Shown: one piece after another, positions 28,182 through 37,074 of the stretch
Layout of the letters: each line of letters opens with the position of its first letter
Position numbering within the stretch: position 1 is the first letter of the stretch
Assembly (NCBI RefSeq): GCF_000430025.1
Contig: NZ_AUCZ01000011.1
Location: 1-64,000, forward strand
Length of the DNA: 64,000 bases
Source of the DNA: Flavobacterium suncheonense GH29-5 = DSM 17707
Lineage (GTDB): Bacteria > Bacteroidota > Bacteroidia > Flavobacteriales > Flavobacteriaceae
Direction: 5' to 3'
The notes under the pieces: model-generated
Told to the model about the DNA's origin: nothing
Seen by the model: only the letters and a program-made list of their open reading frames with translations
Database searches by the model: none
Position numbers and translations under genes: made by a program

Positions 28182-28217
28182 AAAAAGGCTGTTTTTAGTG
28201 ATAAAAGCAGCCTTTTT
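28182..28217 (-). terminator. Hairpin terminator after the trp remnant
   Basis: AAAAAGGCTG (28182-28191) pairs with CAGCCTTTTT (28208-28217). On the minus strand it lies about 70 bp after the trpA-like stop codon, where a trp operon terminator would be. Confidence 0.65.
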
Positions 28218-28284
28218 TAGTATATAGACAAAATCTATTATTGATATCTATAAAATTGAATACCAAATAATTAGAACTATTTAT

Positions 28285-28380
28285 TTAAATAAATTCTTTT
28301 ATAATATTTTCAATTTCTGAAATTTCGTTATTTTGAACAAAATTGAGGAATGAACTTCCGACAATGGTTCCTTTTTGATG
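28285..28380 (-). pseudogene. C-terminal remnant resembling tryptophan synthase alpha (trpA)
   Basis: Only about 31 codons remain in frame before the stop. They read KGTIVGSSFLNFVQ and end EIENIIKEFI. This matches the final strand and helix of TrpA (family pattern KGxIxGSAF followed by a short helix to the C-terminus). There is no start codon or upstream domain. It lies downstream of trpG on the same strand and just before a terminator. The match is by eye and short. Confidence 0.45.
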
Positions 28381-28385
28381 TTTTG

Positions 28386-28820
28386 GCGGCCTGTAAAAAG
28401 GCTTTCATTTTTTTAAATTTAAGCACCAATAAATTGCGTATTTTTTAGAGGTTTCTTACTGTTTTTTGAAGTGGTTTTGCTGCAGATTTCCAAACGAATT
28501 TTGACTTCTGATTGCATCTGTACAGCTCACAAAACTGATAAAATTGTTGCTGATTTTGTTAATTTTCAGGAGGTGATTTTCTGAAATTAAGGTTGAGGTC
28601 AGGAAGTTTTTTGAGCATATTGTGTTCCAAAATGGATGAAAATTTGGCTGGAAAAACGACTGTAAAAAGGTTCGGAATGAGCTGGTTTTTTAATGCCGAT
28701 TTGGATAAATTTTCGACCAGAATTCTCTGTTTTTAAACTTCAAAAACCGGATTTAATTTCCAGAAACAGGTGAGAAATTTGGATGGTTTTTTGGTTGTTT
28801 TTTTAGTGTTTTTTGTTTGC
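28386..28820. other. Decayed non-coding DNA between trpG and the trpA-like remnant
   Basis: This AT-rich stretch is broken by stops in the frames I read. I could not recognise pieces of trpD, trpC, trpF or trpB in it. It is best read as degenerated or replaced sequence. Confidence 0.4.
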
Positions 28821-28892
28821 GTTAGGGATGGAAACGGCATCCTTTTTTGTGGCTTTTTCAGACGCAAAAAAGATATAGTGTACAGCCCGACC
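28821..28892 (+). repeat. REP-like palindromic element, copy 3
   Basis: It contains GGGATGGAAACGGCATCC followed by a T-run, then on the far side an A-run and GATATAGTGTACAGCCCGA. The CGGCATC block and the T-run/A-run architecture match copy 1 at 632-700. Confidence 0.5.
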
Positions 28893-28937
28893 CTTGTGGT
28901 AACGCCCATAAAATTGCAGCGAAAAAAGTGCCTGTGA

Positions 28938-29507
28938 TTAGCTGTTTATCCAGTTTTCAAGAATCTTCTTTCCGTGGGGTGTGAGCACGCTTTCGGGATG
29001 ATATTGCACGCCGCGGACATCGTAAATTTTATGACGGAGCGACATGATTTCACCGTTTTCATCCACGGAAGTGATTTCCAGAATCTCCGGGAAATTCGCG
29101 TTGGAAACCACCCAGGAATGGTAGCGCCCGACTTCGATTTTTTCGGCTAAATCCTTGAAAAGCAGTTCGTCCGTAACGGTGATTTTTACCTGAGTTGCCA
29201 CGCCGTGATACACTTTTTCAAGATTGGTTAAACTTCCGCCAAAAACTTCTCCAATGGCTTGCTGGCCAAGGCAAATGCCCAGAATACTTTTGGTAGACGC
29301 ATAGGTTTTGATGACTTCTTTGAGCAACCCAGCTTCGTCCGGAATTCCTGGTCCCGGAGAAAGCAGTATTTTGTTAAACGGCTGTACTTCGTCGATGGTG
29401 AATTCGTCGTTGCGGAACACGGTTACTTCGCAGTTCAAATCTTCCAGATAATGCACTAAATTGTAGGTGAAACTGTCGTAATTGTCTATAACTAAGATCT
29501 TTTTCAT
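28938..29507 (-). CDS. trpG: Anthranilate/aminodeoxychorismate synthase glutaminase subunit
   Basis: This is a class I glutamine amidotransferase of 189 residues: SPGPGIPDEAG, the nucleophile region ILGICLGQQAIGEVFGG, and GVQYHPESVLTPHG with His and Glu of the triad. It supplies ammonia to a TrpE or PabB partner. No synthase subunit is in the window, and downstream only a trpA-like scrap remains. It may now serve mainly folate synthesis (PabA) or partner a distant TrpE; sequence alone cannot decide. Confidence 0.88.
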   Translation of the reverse strand: MKKILVIDNYDSFTYNLVHYLEDLNCEVTVFRNDEFTIDEVQPFNKILLSPGPGIPDEAGLLKEVIKTYASTKSILGICLGQQAIGEVFGGSLTNLEKVYHGVATQVKITVTDELLFKDLAEKIEVGRYHSWVVSNANFPEILEITSVDENGEIMSLRHKIYDVRGVQYHPESVLTPHGKKILENWINS

Positions 29508-29674
29508 GAAGTATGAGTTTCGTATTCTGGTAACTCCGTTTTTTTAGCTGTTATTGTGACTGCAAAATAGCGCGGTTAAAGTTAGTATCAAAATCTGTAA
29601 AAAAGGCACTTTGTTGCAATTTCTGTTGCTGAAACTTGTAGCAACTATTTTTTAAATCATTTTTGGGCATAAAA

Positions 29675-29703
29675 AAATCCTGAACGTTGTAATTCAGGAT
29701 TTT
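29675..29703 (-). terminator. Terminator of the marR-nitroreductase-yceI operon
   Basis: AAATCCTGAA pairs with TTCAGGATTT (29693-29702), 24 bp past the YceI stop codon. Confidence 0.75.
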
Positions 29704-29726
29704 AAAAAGATTGTATGTGCTTGGGA

Positions 29727-30296
29727 TTAGTATGCCAAGTTTACGTTCAATTCGAATTCGTCGTTGATAGCTTTGTCTCCAATGCTTTCAAAGAACGATT
29801 TTGATCCGTATTTAATATCGTATTTTGTTCTGTCAATCATTAATTTGGCCGTAGCTACGTTTTTGCCTACCACCAAGTCAAAAGTAATTGGGTGTGTGAT
29901 ATCTTTAATGGTTAAATCAGCAGTAATTGCGTAAGTATTGTTGGATTTTGTTCCGATTGTTTTGAATACCAATTTAGAAGTCGGGAATTTTTCAACACCG
30001 AAGAAATCGTCTGCTTTTAAGTGACCGTCTAATTTTTCTTTTCCTTTTCCTTCTAAATCTGTACTGTTGATAGTGGTCATGTCTACGGTAAAGTTACCAC
30101 CGGCAATTTTTTTTCCTTTGAACACTAAAGCACCTTCTTTTAAGGTAATGGTTCCGTCGTGTTGTCCGGTAACTTTTTTACCTACCCAAGTAAGTTTACT
30201 TTTGGCTACATCTACTTTTTTTGTGGTTTGAGCGGAAGCAGTCATGGTTCCTAAAGCTACTACTAACGCTAATGCAATTGATTTTAATTGTTTCAT
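29727..30296 (-). CDS. YceI-family periplasmic protein
   Basis: A signal peptide (cleavage near TASAQ) precedes a YceI lipocalin-like beta-barrel of 189 residues: KSKLTWVGKKVTGQHDGTI, FTVDMTTINSTDLEGKGKEKLDGHL and DLTIKDITHPITFDL are typical. YceI proteins bind isoprenoid-like lipids. It is last in an operon with MarR and nitroreductase genes. Confidence 0.92.
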   Translation of the reverse strand: MKQLKSIALALVVALGTMTASAQTTKKVDVAKSKLTWVGKKVTGQHDGTITLKEGALVFKGKKIAGGNFTVDMTTINSTDLEGKGKEKLDGHLKADDFFGVEKFPTSKLVFKTIGTKSNNTYAITADLTIKDITHPITFDLVVGKNVATAKLMIDRTKYDIKYGSKSFFESIGDKAINDEFELNVNLAY

Positions 30297-30319
30297 GATT
30301 ATTAATTGAGTTTTAAAGG

Positions 30320-30952
30320 TTATAAATTTATAAATAATTCCTGTTTTGATTTACGGACTTTAACATTGTGCTGATTGGCATCATCTTGATGACGATAACC
30401 CACCGTTGCAATTAACGCTGCATTTAGGCCAAGTTCGTTAAGACCTAAAATTTCGTTTACTTTTTCCGGTTCAAAACCTTCCATTGGTGTGGCGTCGATT
30501 TGAAGCTCGGCAGCGGCATTCAACAGGTTACCTAAGGCTAAATAGGTTTGTTTTGCGGTCCAGTTGTTTTTTACGTCTTCCGGCAGCGAAGTGATTTTCG
30601 ACTTCATAAAATCGCCGTATCCACTAATATTTTCCACCGGAATGCCTCTTGTTTCTGCGATGTTTTTGATGTATTTGTCTATTTCCTTGTCGCTTAAGTT
30701 TACTATGTTAGCAAAAACAAATAGGTGTGAGGCCTCAATAATTTGGCTTTGTCCCCAAGCTACAGGCTGTAATTTGGCTCTCAATTCTGGATTTTCTACA
30801 ATTAGTACTTTATAAGGTTGTAAACCGTAAGACGAAGAACTTAGACGTATCGCTTCTTTTAAAATCTCTAAATCTTCGGTGGATATTTTTTTGGTCGCGT
30901 CGAACTTTTTGGTTGCGTAGCGCCAGTTTTGGTGTTTTATGAAATTGCTCAT
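30320..30952 (-). CDS. NAD(P)H-dependent nitroreductase-family oxidoreductase
   Basis: This FMN-dependent nitroreductase/quinone reductase of 210 residues has RYATKKFDATKKIS at the start, SSSSYGLQPYKVLIVENPELR (flavin-binding), and IDATPMEGFEPEKVNEILGL near the end. It resembles NfsB-type enzymes. It lies 1 bp after marR, so its expression probably answers to that regulator. Confidence 0.88.
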   Translation of the reverse strand: MSNFIKHQNWRYATKKFDATKKISTEDLEILKEAIRLSSSSYGLQPYKVLIVENPELRAKLQPVAWGQSQIIEASHLFVFANIVNLSDKEIDKYIKNIAETRGIPVENISGYGDFMKSKITSLPEDVKNNWTAKQTYLALGNLLNAAAELQIDATPMEGFEPEKVNEILGLNELGLNAALIATVGYRHQDDANQHNVKVRKSKQELFINL

Positions 30953-30953
30953 T

Positions 30954-31409
30954 TTAAATGGTTCGGAATTTCTCCAGTAAATTGTTTAATTGTTCTAATT
31001 CGTCCTGCGTAAGGTTTTGTCCAAAAAGCGCTTCGTGTTGTTCTACCTGCGGATCCAATTCAGCTAACAAATCAAGTCCTTTTTGGGTAATAGTGATTTC
31101 CATTTTTCTGCGGTTTTGGGCGCAAATTTCTCTTGTAACCAAATCTTTTAGGAGTAATTTGTCAACCAATCGGGTAGTGTTACTGGTTTTGGCCAGCATC
31201 CGCTCCTGAATGGCACACATATTGGTAGGTTTGCTGTTCTGACCTCTTAAAATGCGCAGTACATTATATTGTTCGCTAGACAAATCGTAAGGTTTTAAAA
31301 CTTCGGCGAATTTCTCCGAAACAATATTTTGCGTGTAAAGAATATTTAGCACCGTTTTTTTGGACGGTGACAATGCTTTAGTCGATTTTATGATTTCTTC
31401 GATTTTCAT
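30954..31409 (-). CDS. MarR-family transcriptional regulator
   Basis: This winged-helix protein of 151 residues contains LSSEQYNVLRILRGQNSKP, an HTH region through ERMLAKTSNTTRLVDKLLLK, and the wing RRKMEITITQKGLDLL. It is first gene of its operon. Two palindromes flank a -7 element just upstream, suggesting autoregulation together with the nitroreductase and YceI genes. Confidence 0.92.
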   Translation of the reverse strand: MKIEEIIKSTKALSPSKKTVLNILYTQNIVSEKFAEVLKPYDLSSEQYNVLRILRGQNSKPTNMCAIQERMLAKTSNTTRLVDKLLLKDLVTREICAQNRRKMEITITQKGLDLLAELDPQVEQHEALFGQNLTQDELEQLNNLLEKFRTI

Positions 31410-31420
31410 TTCATTATTAA

Positions 31421-31464
31421 ATTTGTCGATACAAATGTAGTAATGTTTTTAATTGTATATACAA
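31421..31464 (-). promoter_or_regulatory. marR operon promoter with two palindromic operators
   Basis: The -7 element TACATTTG is at 31432-31439 (minus). A TTG lies 22 bp upstream of it, within the palindrome TTGTATATACAA (31453-31464). A second inverted repeat, ATTTGT-CGAT-ACAAAT (31421-31436), overlaps the -7 element. A dimer at either would block RNA polymerase. Confidence 0.6.
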
Positions 31465-31642
31465 GTATTGTATTAAAAGTTTGTTAAAAATTGAAGCGAA
31501 ATTATTAGAAATCAAATTTTGTTTGTGTTGTAAGCATTTGTTAGTCAATAAATTATTTTTTGAAATATAAAATTTTATGTGTTTTGTGTTAATTTTTCAT
31601 TAATATTGCTGTCTGACTAACTTAACTAAAAACAAAAAGCTA

Positions 31643-34618
31643 ATGAAAAAGAATTATTTCTTTATTGCTTGTATGTTGTTAGCCTTTACTTACGAAGGAA
31701 TAGCGCAACATAATAAGTATGATGAAGATGTTGCTTATCAGAAAACCCTAGTCTTGGATGTGCCATCTTCAAAGGATTTTGCAATTTCAAAATTTGAGAA
31801 ATTGTATAAACTGGACAAAAACTATTCCTATCAGACTATCCGAACCACCACCGATGTTACCGGAATGAGTCATGAAAGACTGCAACAATATTATAAAGGA
31901 ATTAAAATTGAATTTGGAGTATTTATTGTTCACTCAAAAGACGGAAAGGCCGTTTCTGTAAATGGTGAATTGTATAATGCTTCTGCTACCAACCTAAATT
32001 CTGTCCTAACAAAAGAATCTGCATTTTCAATTGCAGTTAATGAAACCAATGCAACCAAGTATTTGTGGGACGATCCGGATCAGGCTAAGTTGATGGAGTA
32101 TGCAAAACCTTCAGGAGAATTGGTACTTTTCCCAATCGTTAAAACAGGAGAGGTTCGTTTAGCATACAAATACGACATTTACGCCGTTGAACCTATTTTG
32201 CGTGAAGAAGTCTTTGTTGATGCAATTTCGGGAGCAATACTGTTTAGAAATCCTATCATTAAACATGCCCACGGATTGATTTCTGATAAAGACATTAAGC
32301 AGTATTCCGAACAAATTGAAGCCATTACAGTAGGGAGTAGTTCTGCTTTAGTAGCCGCTTCTGCAGACACGCGATACAGTGGTAACAGGTCTATAGAAAC
32401 TACTTTTAATACTACTTTAAATAAATATGTCTTAGAAGATACTACAAGAGGAAACGGTATTGTAACCTATAACAGTGCCGGTACTAACACAATGCCTTCA
32501 ACCCATTTTGAAGACAATGATAACAACTGGACCGCTGCCGAATATAACAATGCAGCAAAAGATAACGCCGCTTTGGATGCGCATTGGGGAGCCATGAAAA
32601 CCTTTGATTTCTGGAAAAATATTTTTAACAGAGACAGTTACGACGACAACAATGGTCAGATTAGAAGCTATGTTCATTACGATGATGTTCCGGGTGGAGC
32701 CGGATGGTTTAACGCACAATGGACAGGAAGTGTAATGCGTTACGGAGACGGAAATGGAAGCCCGCTTACATCCGTAGATGTTCTTGGGCATGAAATTGGT
32801 CATGCGGTGTGTCAGTACACGGCTAATTTAGCTTACCAAAACCAATCGGGAGCTATGAATGAAGGCTTCTCAGATATTTGGGGAGCATGTATTGAACAAT
32901 ATGCTAAATTCGGGAATCTTAATGCAGGTCAGGATACTGCTTCACCAGGTACATTGGCCGTTTGGAAAATAGGAGAACAGTTGTCAACCAATCCTTTGCG
33001 TTCAATGAGTTATCCGTTAACAAGAGGGAATCCGGATACCTTTAGAGGAACATATTATACAACAACTGCCAATGATGGTAATTGCAGTCCATCATCCGGT
33101 AATGATTACTGCGGAGTACACAACAACAGTGGAGTATTTAATCATTGGTTTTATATTTTAACAGCAGGAAAAGCCGGAACTAACAATGCGCCGATAGCTC
33201 AAAGAGATACCTATGATGTTACCGGGATTGGTATGGCAAAATCCTCACAGATTGCCTACTATGCAGAGCGAGATTATTTAACACCAAATGCTACTTTTTC
33301 CGATGCGCGTATTGCAACTTTAGCAGTAGCCAATTCATTATATTGTGCAAGCAGTCCTGAAGTTATCGCTGTTACAGATGCCTGGATGGCTGTTAATATT
33401 GGTAACGGATATGCAGCACAAACTAATGATGTTTCTTTAAAATCGATTACGGGATCATCCAGTATTACTTGTGGAGCGCCTTATTCGGCTTCTATTGTTT
33501 TTGAAAATGCGGGTTCTAACCCTATTTCTTCAGTTTCTATTTCTTATAACATTGATGGTGGCGTTAACACGAACCTAGTATGGAACGGAACCCTTGCAAA
33601 TTGTGCAACTGTAAATTACCCAATTGCTGTTTCGGGTTTGACAAGAGGTACACATGCCCTAAATGTAACCACTACGATAACCAATGATGGAATTGCTGCA
33701 AATAACTCCAAAACCATATTGTTAACAGTAAATGATAATGGTACGGTAAATACAGTAAACACATTCAATGCTGTTTCTGATAATTTGGTTTCCATAGACG
33801 AATCCGGAACGACCAATACAGTTTGGCAAAGAGGAACTTCTACTAAAACGGTGTTAAGCAATACTGTTGCAGGTTCTCAGGTTTATGCCACTAAGTTATC
33901 CGGGAATTATCCGGATAATACAACTTCGTATCTGGTATCACAGTGTTACAATTTGACAAATGTTTCGAATCCAACGGTGAGTTTTGACATGGCTTTTGAT
34001 TTCGAAGAAAATTGGGATTTAATGTATTTTGAATATTCTACCGACAACGGAACAACCTGGGATGTGCTGGGAACGGCAGCAGATCCAAACTGGTACAACA
34101 GTTCCAGAATGCCTAACGGAGTAGATTGCTTTAACTGTGTCGGAAAACAGTGGACAGGAAGTTACAATACGGCTCCTTCGGGAGGGAATGGCATGAACGG
34201 TAATAAGAGAAATTATACCCATAGTTTGGCTCCTTTTGGTCAGGGAGGTGCTACACCGGCTTCTAATATTATCTTCCGATTTACTTTTGTTTCCGATGAG
34301 GCGGTTAATCAGGAAGGCGCCATCATTGACAACTTTGTGGTTACCGGAACTTTAGCAACTGCTGAAAACAATTTCGAAACCTTCAACGTATGGCCTAACC
34401 CGTCCAACGGAAACGTAAACATCCAATTGGCAACTTCCGATAAAGTAAATGTTGTTTTATACGACATGAGAGGAAGAAATGTTTACAATAATGTATTTAA
34501 TTCAACAGGAGCCATGTTTAATCAGGAGCTGAATTTTAACGGCTTAGAGAAAGGAATTTACATGCTGTCTGTTGAATCTGAAGGTAAAAAAGCCACTAAA
34601 AAGTTAATTCTTAACTAA
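31643..34618 (+). CDS. Secreted M4-family (thermolysin-like) metalloprotease with type IX sorting domain
   Basis: The 991-residue precursor has a signal peptide, an FTP/PepSY propeptide (about 70-200), an M4 catalytic domain with HEIGH at residues 383-387 and MNEGFSDIWG supplying the third ligand, then an adhesion-like beta region, a jelly-roll-like segment (SFDMAFDFEENWDLMYFEYS), and a type A C-terminal sorting domain (FNVWPNPSNGNVNI through GIYMLSVESEGKKATKKLIL). It should be exported by the type IX system as an extracellular endopeptidase. It is monocistronic. Confidence 0.95.
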   Translation: MKKNYFFIACMLLAFTYEGIAQHNKYDEDVAYQKTLVLDVPSSKDFAISKFEKLYKLDKNYSYQTIRTTTDVTGMSHERLQQYYKGIKIEFGVFIVHSKDGKAVSVNGELYNASATNLNSVLTKESAFSIAVNETNATKYLWDDPDQAKLMEYAKPSGELVLFPIVKTGEVRLAYKYDIYAVEPILREEVFVDAISGAILFRNPIIKHAHGLISDKDIKQYSEQIEAITVGSSSALVAASADTRYSGNRSIETTFNTTLNKYVLEDTTRGNGIVTYNSAGTNTMPSTHFEDNDNNWTAAEYNNAAKDNAALDAHWGAMKTFDFWKNIFNRDSYDDNNGQIRSYVHYDDVPGGAGWFNAQWTGSVMRYGDGNGSPLTSVDVLGHEIGHAVCQYTANLAYQNQSGAMNEGFSDIWGACIEQYAKFGNLNAGQDTASPGTLAVWKIGEQLSTNPLRSMSYPLTRGNPDTFRGTYYTTTANDGNCSPSSGNDYCGVHNNSGVFNHWFYILTAGKAGTNNAPIAQRDTYDVTGIGMAKSSQIAYYAERDYLTPNATFSDARIATLAVANSLYCASSPEVIAVTDAWMAVNIGNGYAAQTNDVSLKSITGSSSITCGAPYSASIVFENAGSNPISSVSISYNIDGGVNTNLVWNGTLANCATVNYPIAVSGLTRGTHALNVTTTITNDGIAANNSKTILLTVNDNGTVNTVNTFNAVSDNLVSIDESGTTNTVWQRGTSTKTVLSNTVAGSQVYATKLSGNYPDNTTSYLVSQCYNLTNVSNPTVSFDMAFDFEENWDLMYFEYSTDNGTTWDVLGTAADPNWYNSSRMPNGVDCFNCVGKQWTGSYNTAPSGGNGMNGNKRNYTHSLAPFGQGGATPASNIIFRFTFVSDEAVNQEGAIIDNFVVTGTLATAENNFETFNVWPNPSNGNVNIQLATSDKVNVVLYDMRGRNVYNNVFNSTGAMFNQELNFNGLEKGIYMLSVESEGKKATKKLILN

Positions 34619-34640
34619 TCAGGAATAACAAAAACAGCTA

Positions 34641-34670
34641 AGCGGGCAGGAGCAATTCTGTCCGCTTTTT
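34641..34670 (+). terminator. Terminator of the M4 protease gene
   Basis: AGCGG-CAG pairs with CTG-CCGCT with small imperfections and runs into seven T. Confidence 0.7.
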
Positions 34671-34756
34671 TTATTTGTTTCTGCCGATTAAATTTTTGTT
34701 AATTAACAGGTTGGGAAAATTCAGAATACTTAATTTTAAATTCTTAAATCCGGAAA

Positions 34757-35290
34757 ATGAGATTACTGCCTTTGTTGCTGTTGCTTGTTAATTTTTCATT
34801 TGCCCAGCAAAGTAAAACTACCGCTACGGAAGGCTTAACGCCTTTAAAAGTGTATCAGGATGAGTCTGTAAAAATCCCGTCCTGCGATTTCAAAGGACTG
34901 GAACCGATTTTCAGCCAATCCGATGCCACCACTTATGTTATCAATTTCTGGGCGACCTGGTGCTTACCGTGTGTAAAAGAATTGCCTTATTTCGAACAAC
35001 TCAACGAAAAATATAAAGACAAAAACGTGAAAGTCATTTTAGTAAGCATGGATATGCCGAAAAAAGTGGAAACCAGCCTGCTTCCTTTTGTGAAGAAGAA
35101 AAACCTGCAATCCGAAGTAATCCATCTGGACGACCCCGATGCCAATGCCTGGATTGAAAAAGTCGATAAAGACTGGAGCGGCGCAATACCGGCAACAGTC
35201 ATCTATAACCGTAAAGAGCGAAAATTTTATGAACGCTCTTTCACTTACGAAGAACTGGAAAAAGAAGTACTATCAATCATCAATAATTAA
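34757..35290 (+). CDS. TlpA-like exported thioredoxin-family protein
   Basis: A signal peptide (LLLVNFSFAQ) is followed by a TlpA/ResA-type thioredoxin fold with the redox site FWATWCLPCVKELP and the cis-proline region GAIPATVIYN. At 177 residues it is typical. It probably reduces or transfers disulfides in the periplasm. It begins a run of three redox-related genes, 3 bp before the next. Confidence 0.88.
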   Translation: MRLLPLLLLLVNFSFAQQSKTTATEGLTPLKVYQDESVKIPSCDFKGLEPIFSQSDATTYVINFWATWCLPCVKELPYFEQLNEKYKDKNVKVILVSMDMPKKVETSLLPFVKKKNLQSEVIHLDDPDANAWIEKVDKDWSGAIPATVIYNRKERKFYERSFTYEELEKEVLSIINN

Positions 35291-35293
35291 ATT

Positions 35294-35905
35294 ATGAAAA
35301 CACTTAAAATTACTGCCGTCTTTGCCCTTGTTTGTCTAATTAGTGCGTTTACTTTGGTAAAATCCGATTCCGGTTATCAGATTGGCGATGTAGCCACCGA
35401 TTTCAGTCTGAAAAATGTAAACGACAAAAAAGTTTCCTTAGCCGATTTCAAGGAAGCCAAAGGATTTATCGTGATTTTCACCTGCAATCACTGTCCGTAT
35501 GCCAAAGCGTATGAAGACCGTATTATCGCCTTAGACAAAAAATACAAAAAACTGGGTTATCCGGTAATTGCCATCAATCCGAACAATCCGGAAGTACAGC
35601 CGGCGGACAGCTTTGAATTAATGAAAGAACGCGCCAAAGAAAAAGGTTTCACCTTCCCGTATTTATTCGACGAAGGACAGAAAATTTATCCGCAGTACGG
35701 AGCAACTAAAACACCTCACGTATACGTTTTACAAAAAACAAAAGCAGGTAATGTGGTACAATATATCGGAGCCATCGACGATAATTATTCCGATGAAGAA
35801 GCCGTAAAAACCAAATATGTGGAAAATGCCGTAGATGCATTATTAAAAAATCAGGAAGTGCCTGTAAAAACTACGAAAGCTATTGGTTGTTCCATCAAAG
35901 CATAG
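35294..35905 (+). CDS. Exported AhpC/TSA-like thioredoxin-family protein
   Basis: An N-terminal hydrophobic signal precedes a peroxiredoxin-like thioredoxin fold of 203 residues with IFTCNHCPYAKAYEDRI, where the CNHC pair replaces the usual TlpA site. GATKTPHVYVLQ carries the cis-proline. Proteins with this CxHCP motif are common in Bacteroidota and uncharacterised. It is cotranscribed with the TlpA-like gene. Confidence 0.82.
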   Translation: MKTLKITAVFALVCLISAFTLVKSDSGYQIGDVATDFSLKNVNDKKVSLADFKEAKGFIVIFTCNHCPYAKAYEDRIIALDKKYKKLGYPVIAINPNNPEVQPADSFELMKERAKEKGFTFPYLFDEGQKIYPQYGATKTPHVYVLQKTKAGNVVQYIGAIDDNYSDEEAVKTKYVENAVDALLKNQEVPVKTTKAIGCSIKA

Positions 35906-35926
35906 TATTTTTGACAAAAAAGCAAC

Positions 35927-36241
35927 ATGGACATTTTACAAGAACAATGGTGGCAAGGTGCACAGGAAGATGAAAACGCCGTAATCCTGGACGTACGAAC
36001 CGAAGGCGAATGGAACGAAGGCATCATTCCCGGCGCCATGCACATCGATATTTACAAAGGACAAGGTTTTATTTATCAGGTAGATGAACTGGATAAAACC
36101 AAAAATTATTACATCTATTGCCGTTCCGGCGGAAGAAGCGGACAGGCCTGCAGCATCATGCAGCAAATGGGCTTCGCGAATACTTACAATCTGGTAGGCG
36201 GCATCATGGAGTGGAACGGTCCCATTGTAATGCCGGAATAA
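35927..36241 (+). CDS. Single-domain rhodanese
   Basis: This 104-residue rhodanese has VILDVRTEGEWNEGIIPGAMHID and the active-site loop IYCRSGGRSGQACSIM with the catalytic cysteine. It moves sulfane sulfur in the cytoplasm. It is the third gene of the redox cluster and ends at a long inverted repeat. Confidence 0.9.
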   Translation: MDILQEQWWQGAQEDENAVILDVRTEGEWNEGIIPGAMHIDIYKGQGFIYQVDELDKTKNYYIYCRSGGRSGQACSIMQQMGFANTYNLVGGIMEWNGPIVMPE

Positions 36242-36264
36242 TTTAAATACAGATTTTAAATAAA

Positions 36265-36325
36265 AAGCCACGAATTCGCGAATTTAGTACTGTAAAAACA
36301 GGAGCAATTTGTGAATTCGTGGCTT
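36265..36325. terminator. Long inverted repeat between converging genes
   Basis: Arms 36265-36284 and 36306-36325 pair over 20 bp with two mismatches (core GCCACGAATTC). A related but distinct CACGAAT palindrome is at 46510-46548. It probably terminates both the rhodanese and the Crp/Fnr transcripts. Confidence 0.6.
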
Positions 36326-36360
36326 ACTATTTTGATAAGCAGCTGAAAGGAAGTGCTATA

Positions 36361-37041
36361 CTATTCGGCTAACTTTCTCAGTTCTTTTTTGTCTTTCAGG
36401 ATAATTTTCTTACCGCTGAGTTCAATCAGACCACTTTTGTTGAATTCGGATAACAATCGGATACAACTTTCGGTCGCGGTTCCTATGATACTGGAAATTT
36501 CTTCGCGGGATAAATGCAGTTTTAACGATCCGTCTTCGTTCACGCCAAAAGAATCGTGCAGGTACAGCAGTGTGGCCGCCAAACGCTCTTTTACGTTTTT
36601 CTGAGCCAGATTTACCAGAACGTTGTCGGCTTCTTTCAAATCGTGACAAACGTTTTTCATCATGCCCAGCGAAAATTTGTTGTTTTCATTGAAAAAATCC
36701 ATTACCTGGCTTTTCGGCACAAAACAAACCGTCATGTCTTCCAGCGCTACGGCACTTAAATTAGTAGGTTCTTCACTAATAAGCGAGCGTTGTCCCAACA
36801 ATTCTCCGCGGGCCACCAGTTTTACAATTTGGTCTTTTCCGTTGGAACTTAGTTTGGTGAGTTTGCAGACACCGTCTTTTACACAAAAGATTCCGTCAAG
36901 ATGATCGCCTTCGTCAAAAATGACTTCACCTTTTTTTACTACGTAAGAGGTCTTACAATCGGCAAGTTTAAGCAATTCGTCTTTGTTCAGCGCCTTTAAA
37001 GCACTGAATTCCCGAACGATGCATTGTTCACACTTACTCAT
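36361..37041 (-). CDS. Crp/Fnr-family transcriptional regulator of the cco/hemN region
   Basis: The 226-residue form starts at 37041 (MSKCEQCIVREF); an upstream start would run into the ccoI promoter. A cyclic-nucleotide-binding-like barrel (VVKKGEVIFDEGDHLDGIFC) is followed by a dimerisation helix and a Crp-type HTH (HLSREEISSIIGTATESC, then IRLLSEFNKSGLIEL). Two cysteines sit near the start (C4, C7). A classical Fnr [4Fe-4S] spacing is not obvious, so the signal sensed is open. It is divergent from ccoI and beside three shared palindromes. Confidence 0.88.
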   Translation of the reverse strand: MSKCEQCIVREFSALKALNKDELLKLADCKTSYVVKKGEVIFDEGDHLDGIFCVKDGVCKLTKLSSNGKDQIVKLVARGELLGQRSLISEEPTNLSAVALEDMTVCFVPKSQVMDFFNENNKFSLGMMKNVCHDLKEADNVLVNLAQKNVKERLAATLLYLHDSFGVNEDGSLKLHLSREEISSIIGTATESCIRLLSEFNKSGLIELSGKKIILKDKKELRKLAE

Positions 37042-37059
37042 AAAATTCAATTGTTTATG

Positions 37060-37067
37060 CAAAGATA
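37060..37067 (-). promoter_or_regulatory. -7 element of the Crp/Fnr gene
   Basis: TATCTTTG on the minus strand fits TAnnTTTG. The Fnr-like palindrome centre is only 21.5 bp from its last base, unlike the 36.5 bp at the three presumed activated promoters. That could mean autorepression. Confidence 0.5.
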
Positions 37068-37074
37068 CTAAACT

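Noticed and set aside
31643..34618. Possible phage or island origin of the M4 protease
   Set aside because: It has a standard type IX sorting domain and no mobility genes nearby; such secreted proteases are ordinary in Flavobacteriia.
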